Positions 19,154-28,162 of a DNA stretch of 64,000 nucleotides are shown in pieces. The stretch's first letter is position 1. Every line of letters starts with the position of its first letter. The position numbers were made by a program, and so were the translations under genes. The stretch is taken from the NCBI GenBank assembly GCA_963755155.1, contig CAVWIV010000004.1:310001-374000 (forward strand). Direction: 5' to 3'. The stretch is from PALSA-612 sp963755155 (GTDB taxonomy: Bacteria > Actinomycetota > Thermoleophilia > Gaiellales > Gaiellaceae). The notes beneath the pieces were generated by a model. The model ran no database searches, was not told the origin of the DNA, and saw nothing but the letters and a program-made list of their open reading frames with translations.

Positions 19154-20608
19154 ATGCGCCAAAGGAGCGAGAAGCTCGCCCCGGTGCTTGCGCTGGCCGC
19201 GTTGGCGGCTGCCGTGCCCCCGCTCCTGCTGCACATGTTCGCCGGCGACATGGTTTCCATCGAGGGCATCGTCCACTTCGCCGGCGTCGGCATGACCTCT
19301 CTGGCCCTGACGGCCGCGGCCGGGACGATGACGATCGTCGGCGCACGCCGCCGCGACGGGCGCACCGTCCTCATCGGCACGGCGTTCTCGGTGATGGCCG
19401 CGCTGCTCGCGCTGCACGGAATCGCGACGCCGGGCGTGATTGCAGAGATGAACGGCGTCGTGGCGTTCACAGGCGCCGGCACGCTCCCCATCGGTGCCGC
19501 GATCCTCGCGCTGAGCGTGCTGCCCGCACTACGCAGGCCGGACAGCGTGGGCCCACTGCTCGCCTTGCAGGCCTTCCTGCTGGTCGCCATCTTCGGTCTC
19601 GGCCTGACGGCGCTCTTCGCGCCGTCGCTCGTGCCGCCGGTGCCGGAGCCGAACAGCCCGCCGGCTCTCGCCGCCCTCGCTGCCGGCCTGGCGTTCTTCC
19701 TCGTACTAGCCCTGCGGGCCCTGCGTACGTTCCTCCTCACACGCCGCACCGAGGATCTCGTCGTTGCCGTGGGCATCTTCTGGCTCGGGGCGGCGCTGCC
19801 GCCCGCGCTGACACAGAGCTACATGATGGTGAACTGGTGGCTGGGCCACGCGTTCGAGCTCGTAGGCATCGTGCTCGTCGTCGTTCCCGTTGCGCTCGAC
19901 CTGCGTCGCTCGCACCAGTCGCGCCCTCTCATCGGCGACTTTCGCGGCGGCGAGCTCGTCGCGGCCGAGGAAGCGTTTCTCGGCTCACAGGTACGAGCGC
20001 TGACGCAGCGCCTGGCGGAGAAGGACACGTACACGGAGGAACACACGCGTCGTGTGGCACTGCGCGCAGTGCAGGTGGGTGAGGCGCTCGGGTTCCCGCC
20101 GACACACCTGCGCGAGCTCGCCATCGGCGGGCTGTTGCACGACATCGGCAAGCTCTCCACTCCCAGCGAGATCCTTCAGAAGCCGGGAGCGCTCGACGAC
20201 GACGAACGCGCAGTGATCGCAAAGCATCCGCTCTCGGGCGTAAAGCTGCTCAACGACCTGGGCGGGTTCTCGGAGCGCGTGCGGCGACTCGTCCGCGACC
20301 ATCACGAGCGGCTCGACGGCAGTGGCTACCCGGCCGGCCTGCGCGAGGACGAGCTTCAGCTCGACGCCAGGATTCTCGCCGTGTGCGACGTCTACGACGC
20401 GCTCATCTCCCCGCGCGTGTACCGCGGCCCGTGGAGCCACGAGCAGGCGATGGCGCACCTGCACCAGGCCGCCGGCACGGAGTTCGACCGGCGGTCCGTG
20501 GAGGCACTCGACAGCGTGCTGCAGAGCGAGCGTGCCCGGGCGACGGGAGTGCTATCGGACCGACGCGAGCGCCTGCGCCAGGGATTGCCCGCCATCGAGC
20601 ACGCCTGA
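19154..20608 (+). CDS. Membrane-bound HD-GYP cyclic-di-GMP phosphodiesterase-like protein
   Basis: 484 residues, ATG at 19154. The N-terminal about 260 residues contain seven to eight hydrophobic helices (for example VLALAALAAAVPPLLLHMF, LLALQAFLLVAIFGLGLTAL and FELVGIVLVVVPVALDL). The cytoplasmic C-terminal domain starts near residue 290 with EKDTYTEEHTRRVALRA. It contains the HD metal pair in GGLLHDIGKLSTP, VIAKHPLSGVKLL, VRDHHERLDGSGYPAGL (the GYP motif) and ILAVCDVYDALIS. HD-GYP domains hydrolyse c-di-GMP, here probably under control of an unknown membrane-sensed cue. It is divergent from the polysaccharide operon, which could be one of its targets (inference). Confidence 0.88.
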   Translation: MRQRSEKLAPVLALAALAAAVPPLLLHMFAGDMVSIEGIVHFAGVGMTSLALTAAAGTMTIVGARRRDGRTVLIGTAFSVMAALLALHGIATPGVIAEMNGVVAFTGAGTLPIGAAILALSVLPALRRPDSVGPLLALQAFLLVAIFGLGLTALFAPSLVPPVPEPNSPPALAALAAGLAFFLVLALRALRTFLLTRRTEDLVVAVGIFWLGAALPPALTQSYMMVNWWLGHAFELVGIVLVVVPVALDLRRSHQSRPLIGDFRGGELVAAEEAFLGSQVRALTQRLAEKDTYTEEHTRRVALRAVQVGEALGFPPTHLRELAIGGLLHDIGKLSTPSEILQKPGALDDDERAVIAKHPLSGVKLLNDLGGFSERVRRLVRDHHERLDGSGYPAGLREDELQLDARILAVCDVYDALISPRVYRGPWSHEQAMAHLHQAAGTEFDRRSVEALDSVLQSERARATGVLSDRRERLRQGLPAIEHA

Positions 20609-22892
20609 GAACAGGTCCCCGTCCTTGGCCACCCGCCGCAGGACGACGTCCATCGTGAAGTCGGCCGGGTCGAGGCCAGCCTTCACCTCGTCCCAGCGCA
20701 GCGGCGTGGAGACCGGGGCTCCCGGCCGCGGCCGCACCGAGTAGGCGGACGCGATCGTCTTCCCTTCGCCGTTCTGGTTCGCGTCGATGAGCACGCCGCG
20801 GCGCTTTCGCTTCACCCACTCGGTCGTGACGAGCCCGCGGTGCGTCGTCGCCAGCGTGCGCGCGACGATCTCTCCGAGCTCGCGCGCCTGTGCATACGTC
20901 GACCGGCGGGCGATGGGCACGAGCACGTGCATCCCGTCGGCGCCGCTCGTCTTCGGATAGCCGGTGAGGCCGAGCCCGTCGAGCAACGCCTTCACGAGCA
21001 GCGCCACCTCGACGACCTCCGGGAAGCCGACGTCGGGCGACGGGTCGAGGTCGAAGAGCACCCAGTCCGGGCGGTCGGGCTTGTCCACGCGCGAGTACCA
21101 CGTGTTCATGTCGATGCAGGCCATGTTCACCATCCACAGCAGCGCGAGCTCGTCGTTCACGAGCGGCGCGTCGATCAGCCGGCGCTGGCGCGGGCTCTCG
21201 CGCGTCGAGACCTCGAACCGCCGTGTCGGTATCCAATCGGGCATGTGCTTCGGCGCGTCCTTCTGGAAGAAGAACTTGCCGTCGATGCCGTCGGGGTAGC
21301 GCTTCATCGTGAACGGCCGCTCGCGGAGGTGGGGGAGGATGGTGGGCGCGATCTCGCGGTAGTACGCCAGCAGTTCGCCCTTCGTGATCCCGTCTTCGGG
21401 CCAGAAGAGCTTGTCGAGGTTGGAAAGCTTCAGGGTCCTCTTGCCCTTCCGGATCTCCGTGGGGAACGGATCCTCGCGGCGGACCTCCTCGGGCGGCTTG
21501 TCGTCTCGTATCCCGAGATAGACAGGCGCACGGAGATGACCGTCGTGCGTCCACTCGACGAACGCGACCTCCACCACGAGCTCCGGCTCCACCCATGTGA
21601 GGTCGCTCGTCCGGACGCGGGGCATCTTCGGCACCGTCTCGAGCGGCGAATCCGGCCGTACGAGCGGCTTCAGGCGCACAAGGAGCTCGTCGATCGCGTC
21701 CTCCGAGTAGCCCGCGCCGACATTGCCCGCCCAGCGCAGCTTTCCCCGGTCGCGGACGGCGACCACGAGCGCGCCCATCCGCTCTCGTTTGCGCTGTCCC
21801 TTCGTGTAGCCGGCGACGACGAACTCCTGCTGCGGCCGCACCTTCACCTTTAGCCACTGCCGCGACCGGCCCTGGTCGTAGGGCGAGTCGGCCCGCTTGG
21901 CCATGACTCCTTCCAGGCCCTGCTTGGACGCCGCCTCGAGCAACGCTTCCCCGTCGTCGAACGTATCGCTCAGGACGACCGACTTCGACCGCGCGAGCAG
22001 TTTCGCGAGGCGCTTGCGGCGCTCGGTCAGGGGGAGGTCGACGAGCGGCTCGCCGTCCTGCTCTAGCAGATCGAAGACGTAGTAGACGAGCGTCCCCGAT
22101 CCCTGCTGCATGGCGGAGAAGCTCGCGCGCCCATTATCGTCGAGCCTGCAGACCTCGCCGTCGAGGACGCAGTCGGGAGTCCGTACCGCCTGCGGCAGAG
22201 CTCGGGCGACCGTCTCGAAGCGGCTCGTGAAATCGCTCTTCCCGCTGCGGCTCTGCAATTCCTCGACCTCGCCTCCACGGATGTAGGCGAGAGCGCGGTA
22301 GCCGTCCCACTTCGGCTCGAAGAGCCAGCCCTCGCCGCGGGGCAGCTCCTTCACGAGCGTGGCGGCCATCGGCCGATAGCGGCGCTTAGTGCCTGACGGC
22401 TTGGCGACCTCGTCGCGCTTGCGCAGGAGCAGCCAGTTCTTCTCCTGGCCGGAGAGGTGTGCCGGGATGAGGGCCCAGGTGCCCTGAAGGCGCTTGCCGT
22501 CGAGCCGGAACGTCAGTCCGCCGTCGCGCTTCTCCTCGATCAGCTCGTACGTTCCGCGGTCCCAGATCTCGACGGTGCCTGCGCCGTACTCGCCCTTCGG
22601 GATCTCGCCCTCGAACGTTCCGTACTCGAGCGGATGGTCTTCGACGTGGACAGCGAGGTGTTGCTGGCCCGGCTCGAGCGGCACGCCTTTCGGCACCGCC
22701 CAGCTCGCGAGCGCGCCGTCGCGCTCGAGGCGAAGGTCGTAGTGGAGCGCCCTCGCCTGGTGGCGCTGGATAACGAAGGCCGGCGCGCCCTTTCCGTGCT
22801 CGACCGCCCGGTCGCGGTCGAGCTTTTGGCTCCGGCGTCTTTCCCGGCCTGCGCTTGCGCCGATAGTCACGAAGTCGGTCGGAAGAGGGCAT
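20552..22892 (-). CDS. ligD: ATP-dependent DNA ligase D (PE-LIG-POL), NHEJ repair
   Basis: The domain order is the phosphoesterase/3'-end-healing domain first (FVIQRHQARALHYDLRLE, HPLEYGTFEGEIPKGEYGAG). Next is the ligase core, with the adenylated lysine in EPKWDGYRAL and the LDGEVC and EGVMAKRADSPY motifs. A primase-polymerase domain follows (LDKLFWPEDGITKGELLAYY, LFDLDPSPD metal site). The uninterrupted frame starts at 22870, but family homology continues upstream in another frame (DRLRDYRRKRRPGKTPEP from an ATG at 22892). A one-base indel near the AAAA run at about 22830 is therefore likely. Total about 780 residues. LigD joins Ku-bound double-strand breaks; no ku gene is seen here. It overlaps the HD-GYP gene by 57 bp tail-to-tail. 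Confidence 0.92.
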
Positions 22893-22987
22893 CGTGATCG
22901 CGTGTCGCCGCGAAAACGGCTAGTTCATGCGGTTTCAGGGGGTTGTACGCAACGGGGATAAGCCTGTGGAGACTGTGGATTCCCGAT

Positions 22988-23010
22988 CTTTGTGCCGAAA
23001 ACGCACAAAG
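22988..23010. repeat. 8-bp perfect inverted repeat between accA and ligD
   Basis: CTTTGTGC, a 7-nt loop, then GCACAAAG, in the 133-bp gap after the corrected accA stop and before the ligD start. There is no T-tract on the minus strand, so it is a weak terminator candidate for accA or a protein-binding site in front of ligD. This can only be called from symmetry. Confidence 0.5.
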
Positions 23011-23025
23011 TTGTGCCCGATCTCG

Positions 23026-23960
23026 TCACGCGTAGATGCCCATGCGCCGAAACTTCGCCCTGCCGCTCCCGCCGGAGGATGTCCGGGGGCGTGCCTTCGA
23101 TCTCGGAGAGCGCCAGCTCGAGTGCCTCGCCGAGCAGCCGCGCGGCCCCGTCGTGATCGGTCTGCGCGCCGCCGTCCGGCTCGGGGACGATGCCGTCGAT
23201 CACCCCCAGCTCGAGCGAGTGCAGCGCGTCCGGCTTGAAGGCCGCCGCCGCCTTCCGCGCCTCGCCGGCGTCGCGCCAGAGGATCGCCGCGCACCCTTCC
23301 GGGCTGATGACCGAGTAGATCGCGTTCTCCTGCATGAGCACGCGATCGGCCACGGCGATGGCGATGGCGCCGCCCGATCCTCCCTCGCCGATGATGCAGG
23401 AGACGATCGGCACGCCGAGCCGGGCGAGCACGGCCTGCGAGCGCGCGATGGCGCCGCCCTGCCCGTGCTGCTCGGCCGAGACGCCCGGGTACGCGCCCAG
23501 GCGTGTCGACAAGCGTGATGAGTGGAAACTCGTGCCGCCCGGCGAGCTCCATCACGCGCATCGCCTTCCGGTAGCCCTCCGGGTACGCCATGCCGAAGTT
23601 CCGCTGGGTGCGCTCCTTGAGGTCGCGGCCCTTCTGATGGCCGATGAGCGCGACCGTGCGGTCGCGGAATCGGCCGATGCCGGTGACGAGCGCCTGGTCG
23701 TCGGCACGACCACGGTCGCCGTGCAGCTCGACGAAGTCGTCGAACAGCCGTCCCACGTAGTCGAGCGTGTACGGCCGTTCGGGATGACGCGCGAGCTCGA
23801 CGGAGCGCCAGATCTCCTCGTCCGTGACCTCCGCGTCCATCCGCTCGAGCTGCTCCTCGAGCCGTTCGAGATCCGTGGAGAGCCCCGTGCCGCCGAGCAG
23901 GCTCAGCCGCTTGAGCTTCGCCAGCCGCTCGCGAAGACGGAGCTGCTGCTCAGCCGTCAC
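23026..23960 (-). CDS. accA: Acetyl-CoA carboxylase carboxyltransferase subunit alpha (two frameshifts)
   Basis: Starts at 23960, overlapping accD by 4 bp. The N-terminal helical part and YTLDYVGRLFDDFVELHGDR, GHQKGRDLKERTQRNFGMAYPEGYRKA and ITLVDTPG are classic AccA. A shift near 23510 moves the frame to AYPGVSAEQHGQGGAIARS and IIGEGGSGGAIAIAVADRVL. A second shift near 23055 restores the natural end KFRRMGIYA at 23026. Together with AccD it transfers the carboxyl group from biotin to acetyl-CoA, giving malonyl-CoA for fatty-acid synthesis. Because AccA is normally essential, these breaks are probably sequence errors. About 310 residues. Confidence 0.9.
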
Positions 23961-24808
23961 TCGCGCTCACGCGAGAACAGTCGCAGCAGCGTGGCCAGGT
24001 ACGGGCGAAGCTCCTTCCGCGGGAGGATCGCGTCGACGTGGCCGAAGCGGTAGTTCGACTCCGCGAGCCCGAAGTCGTCGGGAAGCTTCTCCCGGGTCGT
24101 CTGCTGAACGACGCGAGGGCCCGTGAACGACAGGAGCGCCTTTGGCTCGGCGACGATCACGTCCCCGAGCGACGCAAAGCTCGCGAGCACGCCGGCGGTC
24201 GTCGGATGCGCCATGACGCTGAAGAGCGCCCCGCCGGCGTCGTGGAGGTCCTCGACTGCGCACACGGTCTTCGGCAGCTGCATCAGGGAGAGGATCCCTT
24301 CCTGCATGCGTGCGCCACCCGACGCCGTGACGGAGATGAGCGGCACGCCGCGCTCGGCCGCGCTCTCGCAGGCGCGTACGAGCTTCTCCCCCACCGCGCT
24401 GCCCATCGATCCGCCGAGGAACGAGAAGTCCATGACGGAGAGCTCGCAGTCGTGCTCGTCGAGCGTCGCGCGGCCGATGACGATCGCCTCCCCGAGCCCC
24501 GTCTGCAGCTCCGCTTCCGCAAGCCGTTCCTTGTAGGGGCGGAGGTCGAAGAACTCGAGCGGGTCGGCCGACCGGACGTCCGCCGCCTCCTCCTCGAAGC
24601 TGCCGGGATCGGCGAGATACGCGATCCGCTCGCCCGCAGGCATGGGGAAGTGGTGCCCGCACTGGGTGCACACGCGCAGGGCTACCCGCAGCTCCTCGTC
24701 GCGGAAGTGCGAGTTGCACGAGGGGCACGTGTTCGGGTGGCGCTTCCCCTCGACCGCCTGTGGCTCGTCCTTCCGCTCGATCGAGACGTCGATGCCGCTT
24801 TCGGCCAT
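23957..24808 (-). CDS. accD: Acetyl-CoA carboxylase carboxyltransferase subunit beta
   Basis: 283 residues from the ATG at 24808 (MAESGIDVSIERKDEPQ); an in-frame GTG at 24820 is possible. The N-terminal zinc finger is CPSC...CTQC (about residues 28-50). The carboxyltransferase core shows VMDFSFLGGSMGSAVGEKL, TASGGARMQEG, DPTTAGV-like PTTAGVLASFASLGD and AEPKALLSFTGPRVVQQT, as in AccD. It is intact. The gene runs directly into accA with a 4-bp overlap, so the two subunits are coupled. NagZ-like and ureohydrolase genes lie upstream on the same strand. Confidence 0.93.
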   Translation of the reverse strand: MAESGIDVSIERKDEPQAVEGKRHPNTCPSCNSHFRDEELRVALRVCTQCGHHFPMPAGERIAYLADPGSFEEEAADVRSADPLEFFDLRPYKERLAEAELQTGLGEAIVIGRATLDEHDCELSVMDFSFLGGSMGSAVGEKLVRACESAAERGVPLISVTASGGARMQEGILSLMQLPKTVCAVEDLHDAGGALFSVMAHPTTAGVLASFASLGDVIVAEPKALLSFTGPRVVQQTTREKLPDDFGLAESNYRFGHVDAILPRKELRPYLATLLRLFSRERE

Positions 24809-24819
24809 CAGATGGCCCA

Positions 24820-25848
24820 CTATAGACCCGCTCTCAAAGCCAGCACGCGCGCCGCTGCCTCGCGTACGCGCTGCCGAAACGACGCCGATTGCCGCGCCTT
24901 CGCGAGCAGGTGACGGTAGACGGGGAGATACGAGCCGCGGCCCGTCAACAGCAGGAGATCGGCGCCCGCTCGCACAGCTCGCTCGGAGGTGGCCGTAATC
25001 GGGCCGGTCGCGAGCGACGCCGCAGCCTCCATCGAGTCCGTCACCACTACGCCGCGGTAACCGAGCTTGCCGCGCAGCAAACCCTCGATGGCCGCGCGCG
25101 ACTGCGACGCAATGCGGTTGGGGTCGAGCGCCGGGTAGCGCGCGTGGGAGACCATCACGAGCGGCACGCCCTCGGTGATGGCGGCCGCGAACGGCGGCAC
25201 GTCGACGGCCATGAGCCTTGCGCGACTGCGGCGAATCGTGACCGGGCCGTCGTCCGTGTTCACCCTCGCGGCCCCGAGGCCCGGGAAGTGCTTGACCGTC
25301 GGCGCGATCCCTCCCGCGCGCCAGCCCGCCACGGCCGCGGCGGCAGCCTCGCTCACCCGCCCCGGCCGTGTCGAGAACGACCGCGAGGCAAGCGCAGCCC
25401 CCGGGACGCTGGGGACGTCGGCCACCGGGGCGAGGCTGACGGTGATCCCGGCCCGTCGCAGCACGAGCCCGGCTCGTCTGGCATCGCGACCTACCGTGCC
25501 GGCCGCCGCCTGCTGCGGGGCAGAGAGCACGGGCGGAGCCCACGGGACGATCCTCACGTCGCCTCCTTCCTGGTCGACGGCGATCACGGGGTTGCGGCCG
25601 GCCTGACGGAGCTGCCGCGTCAGCGTTCGCAGCTGCCCCGGCGAAGCGACGTTGCCGCCGAAGAGGATGACGCCCGCCGCCTTCCGCTCGCGGAGTGCCT
25701 TCAGCACGTACGGAGGTGCGGAGGTCCCCTGGAAGCTCATGACGATCAGCTGGCCGACCTGCTGCTGAAGGGGAAGATCGCGGCCGCCTGCGGGTGACGC
25801 AGCCGGAATCGCAAGCATGACGAAGAGAAGAGCGAGCAGCCTGCTCAA
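24820..25848 (-). CDS. Secreted GH3 beta-N-acetylhexosaminidase-like protein (NagZ family)
   Basis: 342 residues; ATG at 25848 overlapping the ureohydrolase stop. A signal peptide lies at residues 1-20 (LLALLFVMLAIPAASPAGG). The GH3 barrel has VGQLIVMSFQGTSAP, VILFGGNVASPGQL, VIAVDQEGGDVRIVPW and SLAPVADVPS. KHFPGLGAARVNTDDGPV is the catalytic-loop region, and the nucleophile Asp sits in VVTDSMEAAA. In classical NagZ the loop is KHFPGHG...DSH and the His is the acid/base; here that position is Asp and the first His is Leu, so the mechanism may differ. It probably acts on peptidoglycan or chitin-type GlcNAc outside the membrane (inference). Confidence 0.85.
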   Translation of the reverse strand: MSRLLALLFVMLAIPAASPAGGRDLPLQQQVGQLIVMSFQGTSAPPYVLKALRERKAAGVILFGGNVASPGQLRTLTRQLRQAGRNPVIAVDQEGGDVRIVPWAPPVLSAPQQAAAGTVGRDARRAGLVLRRAGITVSLAPVADVPSVPGAALASRSFSTRPGRVSEAAAAAVAGWRAGGIAPTVKHFPGLGAARVNTDDGPVTIRRSRARLMAVDVPPFAAAITEGVPLVMVSHARYPALDPNRIASQSRAAIEGLLRGKLGYRGVVVTDSMEAAASLATGPITATSERAVRAGADLLLLTGRGSYLPVYRHLLAKARQSASFRQRVREAAARVLALRAGL

Positions 25849-26621
25849 AGACCGAGAGCGGCTACGAGCCTCGCCAGCGGCTGGACGCTGGCTCGATCCG
25901 GCGTCACGCCGGACAATCCGGCACCCGCCACCATCGATCGCTCGGCGACCGTCTGGAGGAGCTGCTCGGCGTCAGGCAGGCTCATTCCGTCAGGCTCCGG
26001 CATGAACGACGGCAGCTCGTCCGCGTCCATCACGTCGGCGTCGAAGGCGACGTAGACGGCGTCCGTGCTCTCGAGCACGGCGTCGAGGTCAACTGCGCTC
26101 GTGGCAAGACCCGTCTGCGCGATGAATGCCTCCTCCGGCGGATCGAGGTTCCGCGCTCCGAGGAGCACCGTGTCCTCGATGCGGACGGAGCCGGCATCGA
26201 GCACCATCCGCAGGGGCATGCCCCACTGGTTGCCGCTCGGCGAGGTCTCAGGCGTGTTGAGATCGCCGTGTGCGTCGAGCCAGACGAGGCCCAGACGGTC
26301 GAAGCGCGCTGACAGAGCCTCGATCGCGCCCACGTGAGAGCAGCAACAGCCGCCGAGCACGAGCGGGCGCTCGGGGAGCGCCGTCGCCAGCGCGAGCTCC
26401 TGCTCGCCGAGGCTCGGCTCCTCGATGACCGCCACCTCCGGATACATGAGGTCGAGTGAAGCGCCGGCGACCATGACGTCACCACCGTCGCCCCAGGCCC
26501 GCGGGACGCGCACGAGACCGGCGGCGAACTCGCGCCCGCAGGCGTGGCACTCGTAGCCCGGCCCGATCGCGACGGCGGTGTACGTCTTGCAGTACGGGCA
26601 TTTGCCGCGGAGAACGCTCAC
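25845..26621 (-). CDS. Arginase/agmatinase-family ureohydrolase with N-terminal zinc ribbon
   Basis: 258 residues from the GTG at 26621. Residues 1-35 hold two CxxC pairs (CPYC at 8-11 and CHAC near 28-31) forming a zinc ribbon, an unusual addition to this fold. The ureohydrolase part keeps binuclear-metal motifs: SHVGAIE in place of the usual GGDHS, WLDAHGDLNTPE (the DAHxD motif) and VAFDADVMDADE (DxD). The residue after the last motif is not the usual DP. The family cleaves guanidino compounds to urea or formamide; the substrate is unknown. It sits between a GNAT and NagZ with 4-bp overlaps on both sides. Confidence 0.75.
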   Translation of the reverse strand: MSVLRGKCPYCKTYTAVAIGPGYECHACGREFAAGLVRVPRAWGDGGDVMVAGASLDLMYPEVAVIEEPSLGEQELALATALPERPLVLGGCCCSHVGAIEALSARFDRLGLVWLDAHGDLNTPETSPSGNQWGMPLRMVLDAGSVRIEDTVLLGARNLDPPEEAFIAQTGLATSAVDLDAVLESTDAVYVAFDADVMDADELPSFMPEPDGMSLPDAEQLLQTVAERSMVAGAGLSGVTPDRASVQPLARLVAALGL

Positions 26622-27520
26622 ACCAGCTCCTTCTCGTACGTGATCTCCTCGGTCACGACGTGCATGCCGACACGCTCGTAGAGGCGTGTCGCGCCGGTCG
26701 GGTTCTCCGAGTCGACGCCGAGGCTCACGCGGCGGATGTCGCGTGCCCAGAACTCGCGGAAGGCGTGGAGCAGAAGCGCCTGACCGAGGCCCTGCCGTCG
26801 ATAGGCCTGCCGCGTGCCGATCATGCCGACGAAGCCTCCGCCGTGCCTGCCCGACTCGCAACGGGCGTACGCGGCGATCCGTTCGCCGTCCCGGACGACA
26901 AACCAGAGGCTCTTGTCGTCGTCGGCACGCAGCTTCCACCACTCCTCGAACGACATCGGGACGAAGCCCCACTCGTTCGCGAATGCCTCCCCGACCGCGT
27001 CGTGGTACTCGCGTGCTTCGTCCTCGCGGAAGGTGTCGACGGCGAGGCCGTCACGCACCTCCGGTACCGGTGGCTCCTCAGTGAGCTCGATCGCCATCTC
27101 GTAATGCCGCCGCGCGGGCTGATAGCCACGCGACTCGAGGAGTGCGTGCGCGCTCTTGTCCGCTCCCAGCGTGTGTTGCAGGACACGCCCGACCCCGTGC
27201 TTGCGGGCCCTCGCCTCCGTGTCGTCGACGAGCAGAGCTCCGAGCCCGCGGCCCTTGGCGTCGGGCCGCACGCAGCTGCCTCCGAACGCCGTCCCGTCGT
27301 GCACTTCGATCCAGCCGGTCGCGATCGCACGGCCGTCTTCCGAGAGCAGCCACGAGTCCTCGTCGAGGTTCGTTCGCAGCCACCAGCTGCGGACGTCGTT
27401 CTCGCCGATCGTCGGCGTCAGCCCGAGCGACCTCTCGTCCTCTGTGAGCAACTCGGCGACGAGGGCCGCGTCCTCGTGTGTCAGCGGGCGCGACGAGATG
27501 CCCTCAGGGAGCGAGCTCAT
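26618..27520 (-). CDS. Tandem-domain GNAT acetyltransferase
   Basis: 300 residues from the ATG at 27520. There are two GNAT folds. The first has FGGSCVRPDAKGRGLGALLVDDTEARARKHG (acetyl-CoA loop R-x2-G-x-G) near residues 90-110. The second has GMIGTRQAYRRQGLGQALLLHAF near 235-255 and ends NPTGATRLYERVGM. The layout resembles mycothiol-synthase-like and other actinobacterial double GNATs. MshD assignment is not supported, because only generic features are visible. The substrate is unknown. It overlaps the HAD gene by 17 bp and the ureohydrolase by 4 bp. Confidence 0.8.
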   Translation of the reverse strand: MSSLPEGISSRPLTHEDAALVAELLTEDERSLGLTPTIGENDVRSWWLRTNLDEDSWLLSEDGRAIATGWIEVHDGTAFGGSCVRPDAKGRGLGALLVDDTEARARKHGVGRVLQHTLGADKSAHALLESRGYQPARRHYEMAIELTEEPPVPEVRDGLAVDTFREDEAREYHDAVGEAFANEWGFVPMSFEEWWKLRADDDKSLWFVVRDGERIAAYARCESGRHGGGFVGMIGTRQAYRRQGLGQALLLHAFREFWARDIRRVSLGVDSENPTGATRLYERVGMHVVTEEITYEKELV

Positions 27521-28142
27521 CGAGCACCTCCGCGAGGGATACGAGCGTCGGCGACTCGCGAGCCGGCGTATAGCCGTCTCTGTCTTGGCCGAGCCGGTTG
27601 ATCCAGAAGCAGGGGATGCCGAGCTCCGACGTCGGCGCGACGTCGTGGAAGAGGCTCGCGGCGACGTGAACATCCGGCAGCCGCCCTTCTTCCTTCTCGA
27701 ACGCCTGCCAGTGGCCATGAGCCGGCTTGTAGGAGCCGATCTCGGACGCGACGATCGACCGGTCGAACGGCACGCCGATCGCCGTCATCGACGCGTCGAT
27801 GAAGTCGCGATCGGTGTTCGAGAGGATGCAGAGCCGCCAGCCGCGCGCCCGCGCCTGCTCGAGCGCACCCGGTACCTCGGGGAACACGTCCCACGACGGC
27901 AGGGCAGCGCCGAGCGCGTCTCGCTCGTCCGCCGGAGCGCCCAGCCGCTCGAGCACGCGCGCCATCACCTCCCGGTACGGCAGCTCGGGCTCGTCGCGCT
28001 CGATCGCCGGCTCCAGCTCGTGGTACGCGGCGAGCTTCGGGTCAGCCTCGTCCTCGCCGAAGATGCGCGCCAGCTCGCGACGCATGCCGCCGTTCCAGTC
28101 GACGAGCGTGCCGTAGCAGTCGAACGTCGCCCAGCGCTCCAC
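27504..28142 (-). CDS. HAD-superfamily hydrolase (haloacid dehalogenase type II-like)
   Basis: 212 residues, intact. HAD motif I is TFDCYGTLVDW with the nucleophile Asp at residue 8. Motif II is CILSNTDRDF, motif III is around GSYKPAHGHWQAF (Lys), and motif IV is ASLFHDVAPTSELG. The DCYGTLVDW opening and the long helical cap match 2-haloacid dehalogenase or phosphoglycolate-phosphatase-like members, so both C-halogen and phosphate hydrolysis are possible. It is the first of a tightly packed run (HAD, GNAT, ureohydrolase, NagZ) on the minus strand. Confidence 0.85.
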   Translation of the reverse strand: MERWATFDCYGTLVDWNGGMRRELARIFGEDEADPKLAAYHELEPAIERDEPELPYREVMARVLERLGAPADERDALGAALPSWDVFPEVPGALEQARARGWRLCILSNTDRDFIDASMTAIGVPFDRSIVASEIGSYKPAHGHWQAFEKEEGRLPDVHVAASLFHDVAPTSELGIPCFWINRLGQDRDGYTPARESPTLVSLAEVLDELAP

Positions 28143-28162
28143 GCCGGGAGACTAGCGGTCGG

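Noticed and set aside
22921..23025. Possible replication-origin-like boxes (GGGGATAAG, TGTGGAGACTGTGGATT) between accA and ligD
   Set aside because: Only one or two weak DnaA-box-like words, no AT-rich unwinding region and no dnaA or dnaN nearby.
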